A DNA stretch of 64,000 bases, taken from the NCBI RefSeq assembly GCF_041146795.1, contig NC_135174.1, forward strand, positions 18,098,878-18,162,877. The letters run 5' to 3'. The translations under genes were made by a program, and so were the position numbers. This stretch comes from Maylandia zebra. Taxonomy: Eukaryota > Chordata > Actinopteri > Cichliformes > Cichlidae. Below, in pieces: positions 48,784-60,999 of the stretch (positions are counted from its first letter, which is position 1; every line of letters starts with the position of its first letter). The notes beneath the pieces were generated by a model. The model was not told where the DNA came from. It searched no databases and worked only from the letters and a program-made list of their open reading frames with translations.

Positions 48784-49807
48784 TAGGGCTGCCACAATTT
48801 GTCGACTAGCCACGATTACGTCGACTATCAAAATCGTCGACGACTGATTTAATAGTCGACGTGTCGTTTGAAGCTTTGTAAGATCGCAAAAGACGCAGGA
48901 ATAATAGCAGGATTTAAGAGTGTAATAACGGACTGAAACAGAAGATGGCAGCACTGCATGTACAAGGATGCCAGCTGCCGTTAAACCCCGAAGAAGAAGA
49001 AGCAGCTGTGTCCCAGAATTCATAGCGCGGCCCAGCTTAGTTTCCAACAATGGCGGTAGCTAGTTAGTTTTAATGTTACTCTTATTATTCTTTCTGGGTC
49101 ACAAAATAAACGTTTAACATATTTTCAGGCGAGAATGTAGCTGTGTAAACCTCAAATATCGGCTCAGTTTATCAGGACACCACATATTTTCAAAAGCGCT
49201 CCGACGTTTTCGGAGACGTCTGTTACCCACTAGCTCGATAGCTAGCCGGGGGCTAGGTCACTAGCGCCGTGAGAACACCGGACTCCCGGCAAATTGTTTT
49301 CAAACCCACCGCCTCTTTCGCGACTCAGGTTAAATATATATGAGTCACTTAGATAAATTAAAAATGTTGTTGTTTGGCTTTTTTTTTTTTTTTTTTTTTT
49401 TTAGTATTTTATTTGTTCCTGAGTAAATCGGTTTGTCTGAGATTAAAGTTATAGTTTTTACACAGCTGAATAAACATCAAGCAGACAGCTGATTATCAGA
49501 AGTGTGAGATGCTGGAGAATATACTCCGGTGTCCTGTTATATTTTAGATAGCAAGGAGTTTATTAAACTTTACCGAAACAATCTGCAAATTTCATTAAAA
49601 TTGAATAAACTATCATCTTGTCTTTATTTTTAGTTAGCACCTTAAAAGCTTAAAGCTGTAAGCTAATGATAGTTATAGAAGAGCAGATGCTGCTGGTGCA
49701 ATAAGCTGTAGTTTTACGTCCAGTGGATGATGATCTGATTAGTCGACTAATCGCATAAATAATCGGTGACTAGTCGACTATCAAAATAATCGTTTGTGGC
49801 AGCCCTA
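48784..49807. mobile_element. Non-autonomous hAT element, 1024 bp
   Basis: Terminal inverted repeats TAGGGCTGCCACAA (48784-48797) and TTGTGGCAGCCCTA (49794-49807) are identical over 14 bases and are flanked by a perfect 8-bp target duplication AACAGAAG (48776-48783 and 49808-49815), the hAT hallmark. Subterminal regions carry several GTCGAC-centred words on both sides (for example TAGTCGACTA), the likely transposase-binding repeats. The interior has no transposase frame. It holds a T run near 49378-49402 and a GC-rich patch (48930-49330) with ATG-containing words. Perfect duplication suggests a fairly recent insertion. Confidence 0.93.
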
Positions 49808-50584
49808 AACAGAAGCATGATAAAATGGGCCAGCTAGTGCTGCACACAACAGGATCTGCAAATGTAAAAACATATTAAGACTTCATGGAAATCTTTTGTG
49901 CGCTGGATAATCGGTGCCTAGTTAGAGACCGCGCAATCTCAACTAAATCGTTCTCAGATCATATCAATTTGGCAATCTCTGTTTCGCTCACCATACAGAC
50001 TTTTTACCCTTTTCAGCCAAAGCCAGCTCAAACATGACTGTTCACTCAAACTCAGACTTCAAACAGATCACAGAAACCACAAAGTTTCCAGTCCCCAAAA
50101 CAAACCAAACAAAACTATCAGAACATTTATTTGCAAATTTCGATGGCTGGCGGGTGTTGCAACAATGCAACAATACTCCAATAATGACAATAATTCTTGC
50201 TTATGTTGGTGTGTCATGTAGTGCAGGTACCACCTATCAAATTAAAAAGTCAGCTGCTCACAGTGACAATGTAAACACTGTCTTTGTTCATGATCTTAGC
50301 AGAGCATGAAATGATGTGCATATTTGTACCCATTTGATAAACTGCGTTCACACAGAAGGCAATCCAGTCATCACATGCTGCTTGGCTGCTAGTGAAGAGT
50401 TTTATGGCTCATTAAATAACACTAATGTATTTACTGCCCCATCACATGTCAATCAATATTGTCCTTCATTCTCATTGGTAGTTGCTTCAATTGTTTGCCT
50501 TAAAGTTGAGAAAATCTCAACTTTTTTCCCCTCTTGAAGCATCAAACTGAAATTATTATCATAATAACAAATAAAATTAAAAAT

Positions 50585-50800
50585 GGGGCAGCACTGTCGC
50601 CTTACAGCATAAATATCCTGGGTTTGAATCCACCATCTGGCCAGTTACTCTAACTTCCACCGTCCAAAGACACACAGTTAGATTAATTGATGATTAATCT
50701 GAAAATTGCCCACAGGTGTGAATGTGAATGGTTTCTCTGTGTTAGCCCTGTAACACAATGGCGACCTGTCAAGGTGGACCCCGCCTGGATGAAGTTGAAA
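50585..50800 (+). repeat. V-SINE-like element
   Basis: Starts 'ggggcagcactgtcgcctta', followed by a B-box-like GGGTTTGAATCC, 'gtccaaagacacacag', 'gttagattaattg', the 'aattgcccacaggtgtgaatg' core and 'gttagccctgtaacacaatg'. It is the same family as 1-229 but internally shortened, with a truncated tail. Confidence 0.75.
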
Positions 50801-52239
50801 TGAAAATGATAACCACATTGCTTAAAGATTAAATTCCCACATCTTATCAGCAGCTACTGAGGTACTCAGATGCTTATGCAATATCAAGCTGGACAGAAAC
50901 ACAACTAAACAAACTGAAACTGATAAACATAAAGAGAAGTGAACACAATAAACTCAGTAAAGATGCAGAGAATAGCAAGTCTTGGCTACCAAATGACTCC
51001 ACGTGTTGAGACAAATATAGAGGTGCAGCACAAATTAGCACTGAATTAGCAATAAATTAAAAAAAATAAAAAATCAACAATAAGCCAACAAACGAACATA
51101 CAATTTGACAACGACCACCAACCACACCCTCTGTTTATTTGATGCTTTGCAGCCACTCCACTGCGCCAGGTATTTGTTGGAATTAGAATTTGAAATAAGG
51201 AGTGATTAGAGCTGATTGTCACTATTTACTTGATCCTGCGATTTTAATGTGCTAATCTCCCTGAATATCATGCATGCATAAAACACACACTTTTGTTTTC
51301 TAATTCCAAATTCATTTACATGCTCCACCAGGACTGTTTGTGTCACTGGTGTCAATAAAGTGATTTGAACTGAATTAACACCGTATTGAGAGTGAATGAC
51401 AAAGTAGCAACAAATGAGAGAGCGAAAGAAGAACAGTAACAGGCAATCACAGGCAGAGGACAGACCCTTTCCCCCCCTCCAGTAGACTGATGTGCTTAAT
51501 CTCCCTGTCAGTATGACTTTTGGGGACAACGATTCCCTCTCCTACACAAATCTGTAATTGATCTTATTAATCTCCTATGCATATATTCACAAAACACATC
51601 AGGGCGAGACGTTTAATTAACTGCGTTTGGTGCTGAACAAGCTAGAAACTGCCATCAGCTGTGAGAATCTGTACAACATCTGCCGACAAGAAGAACGTGC
51701 TTTTGACGGGACCTGTCTGTTTCAAAATTACCCATCTCATTTACGTCCAGAGAGCATCTCAAAAGATTCACTCTGGCAGACTGGACAAAACAAACGAATG
51801 CCATGTTCACATTGTTTCATCCGGTCATAATGGGAATGTGTTAAACAGTATGGCTCTGTAAGCGTTAAGAAATAAAACACCGTAACTTTAAAATTACAAC
51901 CCTAAACTCGTGAACTCAATTACTGTGTAATTAGGTTGGGCAGAGAAGAATTTAGTTTATGAAACACTTCTAATAAACACAGTTAAAGCATCATTACCAG
52001 TGACTATGTTTACATTGGCACTAATATGCTATTAATATTCATATATCCCTTACTTGATACAAAATAAGTCTTTTGATATCTAAACAGCATTTTTTTTAAA
52101 ACCCTATCAGCTCTGTGTTTTACAAACCAGGTAGCCAGACTCGAGATCGACCCCAAAGTCTGCATTTCTGGTCTGAAGAACATACAACTTATTAGCAGAT
52201 TTTAAGATGTGCAGTTATTGCACTGATGACCTTGTTGTT

Positions 52240-52945
52240 AACTGGTTGTGAGGATGAGGTGGACCAGAACACCAGTGACACCTATTTCCATTCATGGGGT
52301 CTGTGTGGAGACAGTAGAGGATTACAAATACCTCAGTGTTCACATGGGCAATAAACTGGCCTTCATAAAAAACACAGAAGCCCTGTACAAGCAGGGGCAT
52401 AGGGGTCTCTTTCTGAGGCTGCCGAGATACTTAATAATCTGCCAGCTCCTGAGGATCCGCAGGAGTCTCTGGTGGCCAGTATTTCTATGCTGTGGTGTGC
52501 TGGGGCAGCAGACACCAACAGACTTGACAAACTCAACAAAAGGCCAGTGACATACTGGGGGTGGAGCTTGCAGACAATATTGGAAAACCCTTCACAACAT
52601 CTCCATGCTGTGCTGTGAGCACATTAAGCAGAAGACTCATGCCACCACGAAGCCACAGGATACCGTGTAGCTGTCAAACTCTAAAAGTCCTCCAGTCATG
52701 ATTACAGACTGACACCTGAATTATTTTCATTTACATTATCTTGTATGTTTTGCATATAAAATTGCTTAACTTTATACAGTTTTGCAGTTTTTATTTCAAA
52801 ATATTACAGTTGATATTTTTCTGGGTTTCATATTTATACTACCGTTTTCTAACATATTTTTTTCTATCGGTCATATTTAAATTTGGAGGCTATTATGTAG
52901 CAATTTCCCCTTGGGATTAACAAAATATTCAGATTCTGATTTTCA
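52240..52945 (+). mobile_element. L2-like LINE 3' end (reverse transcriptase C-terminus and tail)
   Basis: A plus-strand frame (52248-52550) reads VEDYKYLSVHMGNKL, NTEALYKQGHRGLFLRLPR, LLRIRRSLWWPV and VFLCCGVLGQQ, matching the C-terminal portion of fish L2-type reverse transcriptases with frameshifts. The 3' end, 'gcaatttccccttgggatta' followed by an ATTCTGATT-like tail near 52930-52945, is the usual L2 terminus. It is 5'-truncated and inactive. Confidence 0.8.
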
Positions 52946-53019
52946 GGAATCTTTCTTTTCACCGTTTCTGTGTTCATACACCACTTTGCTTTAAATCATT
53001 TGTTATTATTAAATTCTGG

Positions 53020-53270
53020 CACCCCCTCTTCACTTTCAACGGGTCATAGCAGATAGCCGCCCCCTCCCTGCACCTGTTTCTGCTGGAGGTCTCTTCCTGT
53101 TAAAAGGGAGTTTTTCCTTCTCACCTAGTGGTTGCTCACTGGGGGTCGTCTGATTGTTGAGGTTTTCTCTCTATTACTGTTACAATATACTGTTACTGTT
53201 ACAATATAAATCTTGAGATGACTGATTTGGTCCTATATAAATAAAACTAAATTAAATTGAATTGTTTGAC
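53020..53270 (+). repeat. Fish LINE/SINE 3' tail (RTE/Expander-like?)
   Basis: Contains 'ctggaggtctcttcctgtta', 'aaaagggagtttttccttct', 'gtggttgctcactgggggtc' and a TTGAATTG-type tail after 'cctatataaataaaact'. This 3' end is very common in percomorph genomes. Clade assignment is uncertain. Confidence 0.65.
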
Positions 53271-54229
53271 AGAATGGAAGAGGGTGGTACTGTCTGCCTG
53301 GACAAACACCACAGGAAAGCTTTCAAAAGATTTTACATAAACCAAAAAACATGATTAAATTATTTTATCACACCTATGAGTAAGGGGAATATACCCTTAA
53401 ACTTGATCATGGATATACTGAGCAAAAATTGAATTCATTCAAATGAAAGCTGATCAGCAGCATGTATGCAGACAAGCTTTATGAGCTTCCCCTGTGTATT
53501 TTCCTCATGCTTTCGCAATTCTAGGCATAAAGAGGACCATAGAGGATTGGCATCTTATTGGCCAAGAGCATCGGGAACATGCAAGGCAGAAAACAAATGA
53601 GCCATCTTTGTGTTTACACATGAATGGAGTGAAATAAAGTGACGATATTGCTCTTCACAGATTTTCGAGTGTTACTAGAACATTTTGGTCAAATTTGATA
53701 ACTAACTTGCTTCATTTGCAACACTCAAAAGAACATTTTCCCTCATTTAAACCCTTTTCCTATCATTGTGGTTAGTTAAAATGCTTCTTGGGTGAGTGCA
53801 TATCATCTAATGACAGCAGCAGTTGTTGCATCAAACAGCCCAGCATTGTTCTTGGGAGTCGGGCAGCATCTTGGTATGCATTTCTCCTTTCCCCAAATTA
53901 AATCCTTAAATGAAGGGCCTCACTCCTATAGCCTTGTGCACACATACACTGCAGCATGTGGAGAAATTCAAAGCTCAACACTGACACAAGTATTGTTCAC
54001 TCCTTTCTTGATACTATAAATGTAAATCCACCTTTCGAAATGAACCAATCCCTGCTCGCTAATCAGCATTCACATTCTTTTTCTATGCAGGAAAGCTAAA
54101 AGTGTAGGTCACAGCAGCCAACCAACCCATACTGAGACAGGATAAAAGATTATGAGCTGAAGAAATTACAGCACGGTAAGAAAAAAAACGAGGAAAAGCT
54201 TAATCTCTATTATTTCCAAGATTAGTCTC

Positions 54230-54560
54230 TGGGTGACTCAATATCACAGCAATCACAGAGGGGGGGGAATGGCATCTTTTCATGAAGAGTGGAGGAAAAG
54301 GGGGGAAGGGGTGAGAGACTTCCATAGAGGCAAATCACAGTAAAAGCATCAGAGGAAAGGCTTCTTTGCTCTTTTCATGGCAAACGCATTTCCTGGGATT
54401 ATCTGTCTGAGCCAGACTCTCTGTGTTCACTCTGAACCAACATGGTGGAGTGCAGGCACGCTCTCATTCCTGACACCAAAAAAAAAAACCATCCCTTCTC
54501 TGCGTGCCATTAATGGTTTGTGACATTAACGGCTGAATTAGGGCTGTTTCCTAATTTAGC
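54230..54560. promoter_or_regulatory. Candidate conserved non-coding element
   Basis: Non-repetitive, mixed-composition sequence with CCATTAATGG, ATTAACGG and CCTAATTTAGC words. Judged by texture only. Confidence 0.25.
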
Positions 54561-55589
54561 AACATTTAATTCAAAAAGCACAGATTTCTTTGTTTTACCA
54601 CTCTCAAACTACATTTAATGGATTATGGAGGCTTTTAAACTGTTTTCATCTGATTTGGTTAGGGAGACCAGAGTCATTGTTGTGAGCTGAATCTAAAGAG
54701 GTATGGAAACTGGAATAAACTGCTGAAAATTTAAACTTGAACTGTTCTGACGTCAGCTTGCAGGTATGAGCTTAAAGTCATCTTCACCCCTTAAATTAAT
54801 GGGGTCATGATGAATCAGATTGGCTTTCTTGGTGAGCTTTATTATTTCTAAGTTGGATAAATGTAGTTTACAGTATGCAGCTGTGGTGTTTAAACAATTA
54901 TCAAGTACTATGCATCTCAAAAATGTAAACATTTTAAAAGCTAAACAGAATAGTCATTTGTCTTAGCTCTGAAAATCTCACTCAATCCCTTCATTTATCT
55001 GAAAATTCAATTGGAGATATTTTTGAACTGAGCATTGCCGTGGTTTTCAGGAATTTGTTGTTGTTCTCATTCTTATTCTTATTATTGTAAGATCTCCTCC
55101 CTCCTATTTTCTTTGTGTTTCCTTTGTCCATTTTCCTCTCGGTGTTTGTGTCTGCTGGATCATTTTGTGTCTTCTTGTGGTAAACACTTTCTTTGTGTAG
55201 CTTTATTCTTTGTATGTCCTATCCTAGTAGTGGAATAGTCTTTTTTGTTTGAAGAGTAGGGCCAACTACCTAAGTCTATAGGAAAATTAACCCACTGTTC
55301 TTTTAATCTACGTTTGAATTTAAGATCTCAGTTGCTAGATTATACAAATTATAGAGTTATAGATTATTGAATGAAACAATGTTGTTTTTGTTAATTATGA
55401 CCCCAATTAGAGCCAAAATGGAGGAAAACTGAGATTTAGATTGGGGCTTCCTAGAATTCACTACCATATGAGAGTGCACTCTCACTTAGTTTCTCAGATA
55501 GATCCATCTTTTGCTTTGCACTTCCAGTTTCCAAAACACCTACATTTTTGAAAAGAAATTGTTGTTTTTTCACTAGTTATGCATTTAGC

Positions 55590-55990
55590 TAGGGTCAGTG
55601 TCACTACAGGTAGCATGGACTGACCTCTACAGGCTAAACAACAGCACCCTGGCTGCCATTAGGAATTGGTATGAAATTCTTGGGCCCATTGTCAAACCTT
55701 TCCCTGGTGCAGTGTGTCCCACGCTCGCCTGACCTAAATCCACCTAAATCCACCTCTGGGACTTTATGTTTCGCTTTGTCCAACACCATCAGGTTGCATC
55801 TCAGACTTTTCAGGCATACATACAAACACGTGGGGGCCATACAAACTATTAAGTACCATTGTGAGTAGCCTTGCACATCATTTTTTCACTATGGTTTTTG
55901 GGGTGTCTTTGAATTCAGCCCGCTGTGGGATGATAATTTTTATTTCTGTTATCTTTTTGTTCCTAACACATCATCCATATTAACATAGTT
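55590..55990 (+). mobile_element. Tc1-like transposase relic with internal deletion
   Basis: A plus-strand frame reads NWYEILGPIVKPFPGAV, jumps to RSPDLNP and then, in another frame, HQVASQTFQAYIQTRGGHTNY followed by a stop near 55850. This is the conserved C-terminal order of Tc1-type DDE transposases, but the DNARPH region holding a catalytic Asp is deleted. The sequence after the stop continues as the element's 3' flank to about 55990. The terminal repeats were not resolved. Confidence 0.8.
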
Positions 55991-56879
55991 GTGTCTGTAA
56001 ACAGAAAAAAAAACACAGAGAATTTTTTTTTTTTAAAGGTGAGCTTGAAATTTTATCTCATCTTTATTCTCTTAAAAAAAAATAAACAAGAAAAAAATGG
56101 CTACACATTTCTGACTCATATTCTGCGTTCAGGTCCACTTTCTGAACTGGTACAAGGAGTGAGTTTCTGCTGCACATCTGTTATTTGTCTGTTTTAAATT
56201 GATACATCTGTGTCTTTTGGCCTGATCTCTCCTGCAATTTACACGTTTCCTCATTTTTTTCCAAATACCTGTTCCAGACATCGGTACCTCGCCACATCAT
56301 AAATCTGAATTACCCGAGTTAAATTTTAACACACTGTTGAGCAGGATGACAGGCGCACTACTTAATGTGCTTCAGTTAATAATTTAAAATAATATAACAT
56401 TTTATTATTTAGGACATTAAGCATTTTAAAACACTTTGTACGTTGTTATGCAGAGTGTTTGACACCATAACATGAGCATTTGCAAACATATTAAATTTAA
56501 ATGAATGTACTTAAAACACTTTTATGGTGACCACCATCTCCTGTGTAACACAAAATCTTTGAGCATAATTAACTATGTCACTATGGCCCCTTTTATACAT
56601 ATAATCAAACATTACAGTCACAGCTGTGCTTCATATTCTATATGGTGGGATCTTAAAATCACAGACATTTCCTATACTTAACATTAATCTTTGAGTTAAC
56701 TCTGTCATTACATTAGTTTAATCAAAAAGGCAGGATTAGGAATGTGTAGCTAAAAAGGCAAAAAAAAAAAAAAGTATCCTCTGTTGATAGGTTTGCTGCA
56801 AGCCTGCAAAACATATTGTCAAATAATGAAAATTGAATGGTATGTTTTCCAGTCCATAATGGCACGAAGCACACAGCTT

Positions 56880-57400
56880 TTCTGAGTCATAAAACAGAAG
56901 TGGTTAGTGCACTGCGCTTTTGCAGTAATGATGATGCCATTCGTTGCTTACACAACGGGCAGAGAGCTCGGTATTTATGATGAGCTCTGGAGGATGAATT
57001 AGCATCCATTAGGACTGCCATTGACAGCTCCGTTAAGCTCTCGCCGCTGGAAACAAAAAGTGGAAAGTGAAGGCCTAATTTCCATGATGGCTTGAAATAC
57101 TGCCCCCGCCATGCTCTGTGTGGTTTTTAAATAAATCATCTTTATTGTGACAAAGTACATTTAGGCCACAACTGGCAGCCAACAGGCAAGTTCTCCTGCT
57201 GGCTGTCAACGTCTATTTAAAGTCATACAGACGCAGCTGGCAGAGCCAGCGGCTTCATGTGAGTTTCTACCTGCAGGGCACCATCCAACCCAGATCAGGC
57301 TCCCCGTGGTAATCTGTCCTACTTTCAGCTAAACCACTGTGGGCCCATTTTCACCCCAGGGTCCGTAAACTCTTATTGAATTTGTTCAAGGTGAAATTCG
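56880..57400. promoter_or_regulatory. Candidate conserved non-coding element block
   Basis: About 500 bases of unique, balanced-composition sequence rich in developmental motifs: GATGAATTAGCATCC, CATTAGGAC, CTAATTTCC, TTTAAATAAATCA, TTTATTGTGAC (Hox/Cdx-like) and CAGCTGGCAG. There are no open frames. It contrasts with the AT-rich intron around it. Enhancer status is inferred from texture. Confidence 0.4.
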
Positions 57401-57939
57401 GGACTAGTGTCCTCTGGTCAAAGGAAAATCACAGGATACCGTTGTGGAAGCTTCAACAGCATGTAAAATCCGCATGTGGAAAAGAAAAAAGAAAAAGAAT
57501 GTCTCCATAACCTTTTTAACCTTTTAATCCACAAAGCAGCAAACCAGCAAGCAAATTTCATCAGACAACTTAACTGAAGCTGATTCACTTCCTGAGATTT
57601 TTTGCATCTTATTTGGTATAATGTTAATACTACAGCAACATATAACTAATCAGGGTCTCTGGTGAATTGTGGGTATTATTTTGACTATTACAGGTTTGAT
57701 TTTTGGTGACAGATTATTTGAATTGCTATCTTTACGTCACAGACTTTGTTTAAATGATGTATTCTACAAAATAACCACGAAAGATAAACAGGCACCAGGA
57801 GATAAAGCTAATCTACAGGGAAATTAACATGATTGCACTATCAGGGCTGCTCAGTGTGTTTTGTTTCCTTCACTGACCCTCTGCCCTTTACAATGCATTC
57901 TGCACATCATTATCAAATAAACTGCCACCATCTGCTTGA

Positions 57940-58230
57940 ATTGAGATAAGCTTCCGTCCAATCAGACCAGCTGAATAGCAGTTAGCAAATGTGTAGCACA
58001 TACTTATTGATATTTAAAGCCTGCGCGCAGCTTTATCCGCCTCATGAACTTAGTAATTAGCAGCTTTCTATCTCGATGCTCCTCTCTGAGCTGCAGTAAA
58101 TGTGGGTGTCTGCCTGATGGAGTGAGTCTGAAGGCTGATGCCTTAGTGGCTTCAGAGAGGACAATCTAACTTCGAGAGATCTTCATCAATGTTGCATTAA
58201 AGACGGCAGCTGAATTTATTACAGATCTAT
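57940..58230. promoter_or_regulatory. Candidate conserved non-coding element
   Basis: Unique sequence with GATAAGC (57965 region), CCAATCAG, TTAGTAATTAGCAG and GCGCGCAGC words, no frame and no repeat signature. Confidence 0.3.
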
Positions 58231-58649
58231 TGTAATATTTTTTATGGTTTTGCTGTTTATTTTAATTAAAAGGAAATAGGTTTACAACAATGCTGCAAAG
58301 TTAACTGTCACAGAAAATGAGTCCCTGCAACTAAACAGTCATTGTAGAGTCACAACTTGATAACTGCAGCAGACAAGCTTTGGCTTTCTTCAGTTGGCAA
58401 TGTAAAGGTTGATGTATTTTCTTTAGCCTTCCCAAAACACAAAAACAAGAGAGCAAATCTGCTTACGTGAAAGCTAAAAACAAATGCTCAAAATACACAT
58501 TTACAGTACTTCTGTAGTATTTTACCACTTTGCAAAAGATCCATATGTAATGCTACACATAAGAACAGCTGAAAAATGAGAGAATGTGAAAACTACCTGC
58601 CAAAACTTTTACAAAGCCACCATTTTATGATTTTTACTGAAATTTATCT

Positions 58650-58890
58650 AGCTCAGGTCCAGTGAATAAATGGACTGGTTCTTAGCACTTTTCTACTCTC
58701 TTTGAGCTCTCAAAGCACCCATTCATACAAGCACTTTTTGTATCCAACATTCACATCAGGGGGGAATCTATGATTCAGTATCGTGCCCATTGATACTTTG
58801 GCATAGAGACTAGAGGAACCAGGGATTGAATCGGCAACCTTCTGAACAGTAGATGACCTGCTCTACCTCCTGGGCTGCAGCTCAGTAACA
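58650..58890 (+). repeat. Fish dispersed repeat ('aatggact...gggattgaa' family)
   Basis: Order 'gaataaatggactgg', 'gcacttttctactctc', 'ctcaaagcacccattcatac', 'accagggattgaatcgg', 'gacctgctctacctcctg' matches a very common fish interspersed repeat that includes a tRNA-like B-box (GGGATTGAATC). Confidence 0.65.
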
Positions 58891-58936
58891 CTAAATAACA
58901 CACATGCACAGTGGCTGAGGTAAAAAATATAAACAT

Positions 58937-59205
58937 GGGACGATCGTGGCTCAAGAGCTGGCAGTTCGTCTTGTAATCAGTAAGTTGCCGGTTCGAGCCC
59001 CGGCTCCGACAGTCTCAGTTGTTGTGTCCTTGGGCAAGACACTTCACCCGTTGCCTACTGGTGGTGGTCAGAGGGCCCGGTGGCGCCAGTGTCTGGCAGC
59101 CTCGCCTCTGTCAGTGCGCCCCAGGACAGCTGTGGCTACAATGTAGCTTGCCATCACCAGTGTGTGAATGTGTGGATGACTCTCATTTGGGGTCCACTAT
59201 TCATA
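58937..59205 (+). repeat. tRNA-derived SINE
   Basis: The head carries an A-box-like GTGGCTCAAGAGCTGG and a B-box GGTTCGAGCCC (about 58990-59000), followed by the body 'gtccttgggcaagacactt', 'ctactggtggtggtcagagg', 'gtggctacaatgtagcttgc'. Similar SINEs are known from tilapia and other percomorphs. Frames of 66 and 87 codons over it are by-products. The tail is lost. Confidence 0.85.
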
Positions 59206-60300
59206 CTGCTTTGACTTGCAGACAGCTTTGCTACCAGTCTCTAATCCAGCCCCTCCTTTTATGTTGTACCCGACTTCATTAATAGAATATCTATGAAGGG
59301 GAGTTGCGGCCTATCCCTATGAAGGTTGCATGGCTGCTTCTCAGCTCAACTTGATGCTTCAAAACAATGTGATGCTTTTTTTCCCCCCACTACATTTCAC
59401 TGCAGTTGACCTAATCATGCACAAATTGTACCAGTTTATTACATGAATTCAGATAGAGAGTATCTTAATTTGCAGTCAACCTTTTTTTGTGGGCAATGTC
59501 ATGTCTCCTGGCAGCTGCATATTTTAGCAAGTTTTGCATTTCACTGCTTGATTTCCAAGGCACGTTGTCAGAACTGGAGACACAATATTTTCATTCCTGT
59601 CAGCATTTCAGCAAAATACCAAAACGTTAATCCATTTTGCTGACAAAATGCCTGGAGTGTGTGTATGTGTGTTCACTTGCTACTGTGCGCTCATGTGTGC
59701 TGTATCTTTAAATGAAGTGTTTAAAAAAAAACCAATGACAGACAAACAGAAAATGTCTTCAGACAGCAACCAGACATGAGCAGTAGCCAGTGGGTGGTAG
59801 AAAAGGTTGTTCTAGTTTCACACCCAAGCAGTAGTTTAAAAATAATTAAAATATATTTCCTTAGAGTTTATGTAGGTCTCAGACAAAGGCATAACCACAT
59901 AATACCAACTGCTGTGTTGAGGGCACGGAAGGTGTATTAATGCAAATGTCCTCAAGAGTCACGGACAACAGAGAAGAAAACAGAGTGCATTGTTATTTAG
60001 CTTCAGAGTGCTGGATAACTCTGAGACCGACTGTCTGCATTTCTTGATTTGGCAGAATACCAGACTTTGCCAGTAAATGAAAACCAAACAGCTGTGATAC
60101 AGTACCACTAATCAATTGTCCTTGTTGGAGCATGAATATCCACCACAAATTAAATTTAAAAAAGGCCTTAAATTGTAAATATTGCATTCAGAATTTCATT
60201 AATATTTTCAAGCTACAACAAATATCAAATTATGCAAATCAACAACAAAAGTAGACCCATTGTTTGGTGAAGTAAATAACCCAATATTCTGCTGGGGGAA

Positions 60301-60315
60301 AAAAAAAAAAAAATC
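60301..60315. repeat. Poly(A) run
   Basis: About 17 consecutive A beginning at 60299, adjacent to the hAT insertion but outside it. Confidence 0.8.
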
Positions 60316-60416
60316 GGGTGCATGTGAACATACCACCCACGTAAACATGAATGTAGACCAATAGCACCAGCACACGGCCTGAGCAAAAACAGGAGTAGGA
60401 AACCAAAAGGCTACGG

Positions 60417-60871
60417 CAGCGGTCCCCAACCTTTTTTGCGCCACAGACCGGTTTAATGTCAAACAATATTTTCACTGACAGGCCTTTAAGGTGTCGTGGA
60501 TAAATACAAAAAATAAAATGATACAACCAAGACAAAAACAGTGGTATTTTGTAAATATAATAATAAACGCGAATTCACTGTGTAATTGTGTAACTTTATT
60601 AGCAGCGTCCTCCTGAAATGCACCAACAACATTAAGAGTAACACCCTCCTCTCTGCCCCTTAATGCTCTCTGGTCGCTATGGTAACGCTTAAATATTTCT
60701 TTCAAAATAAGACACACAACTACAACACGGGAAAAGACCCAGGGAAACAGAGTTAACCATAAAAACCCTGAAAACCAAAAATTTCACACCTGAGCCTCAA
60801 CTCTCGCAGCCCGGTACCAAACGACTCACGGAGCGGCATGGGTCCGTGGACCAGGGGTTGGGGACCGCTAT
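60417..60871. mobile_element. Non-autonomous hAT element, 455 bp
   Basis: The left end CAGCGGTCCCCAACC and right end GGTTGGGGACCGCTAT are inverted repeats sharing 14 bases. The flanks GGCTACGG (60409-60416) and GGTTACGG (60872-60879) form an 8-bp target duplication with one mismatch. The ends have the 'ggtccccaac' word seen in Charlie-like hAT elements. There is no coding capacity. Confidence 0.88.
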
Positions 60872-60999
60872 GGTTACGGCAGGGGGGCCTCAGTTTGAGC
60901 CCCACTGAGACCATTTCTGGTGTGTCCACCTTGCCCCTGCTCCTGGTGCATGTCTACTCTCTATAACAGATTTGGAGCCAAAGTAGCCCATTGGTTGTT

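Noticed and set aside
48670..49050. 126-codon minus frame
   Set aside because: It spans the left end of the hAT element and its flank; the frame is a by-product of the insertion.
58946..59282. Possible tRNA gene or small proteins
   Set aside because: The A and B boxes belong to the tRNA-derived head of a SINE; no cloverleaf acceptor pairing is seen.
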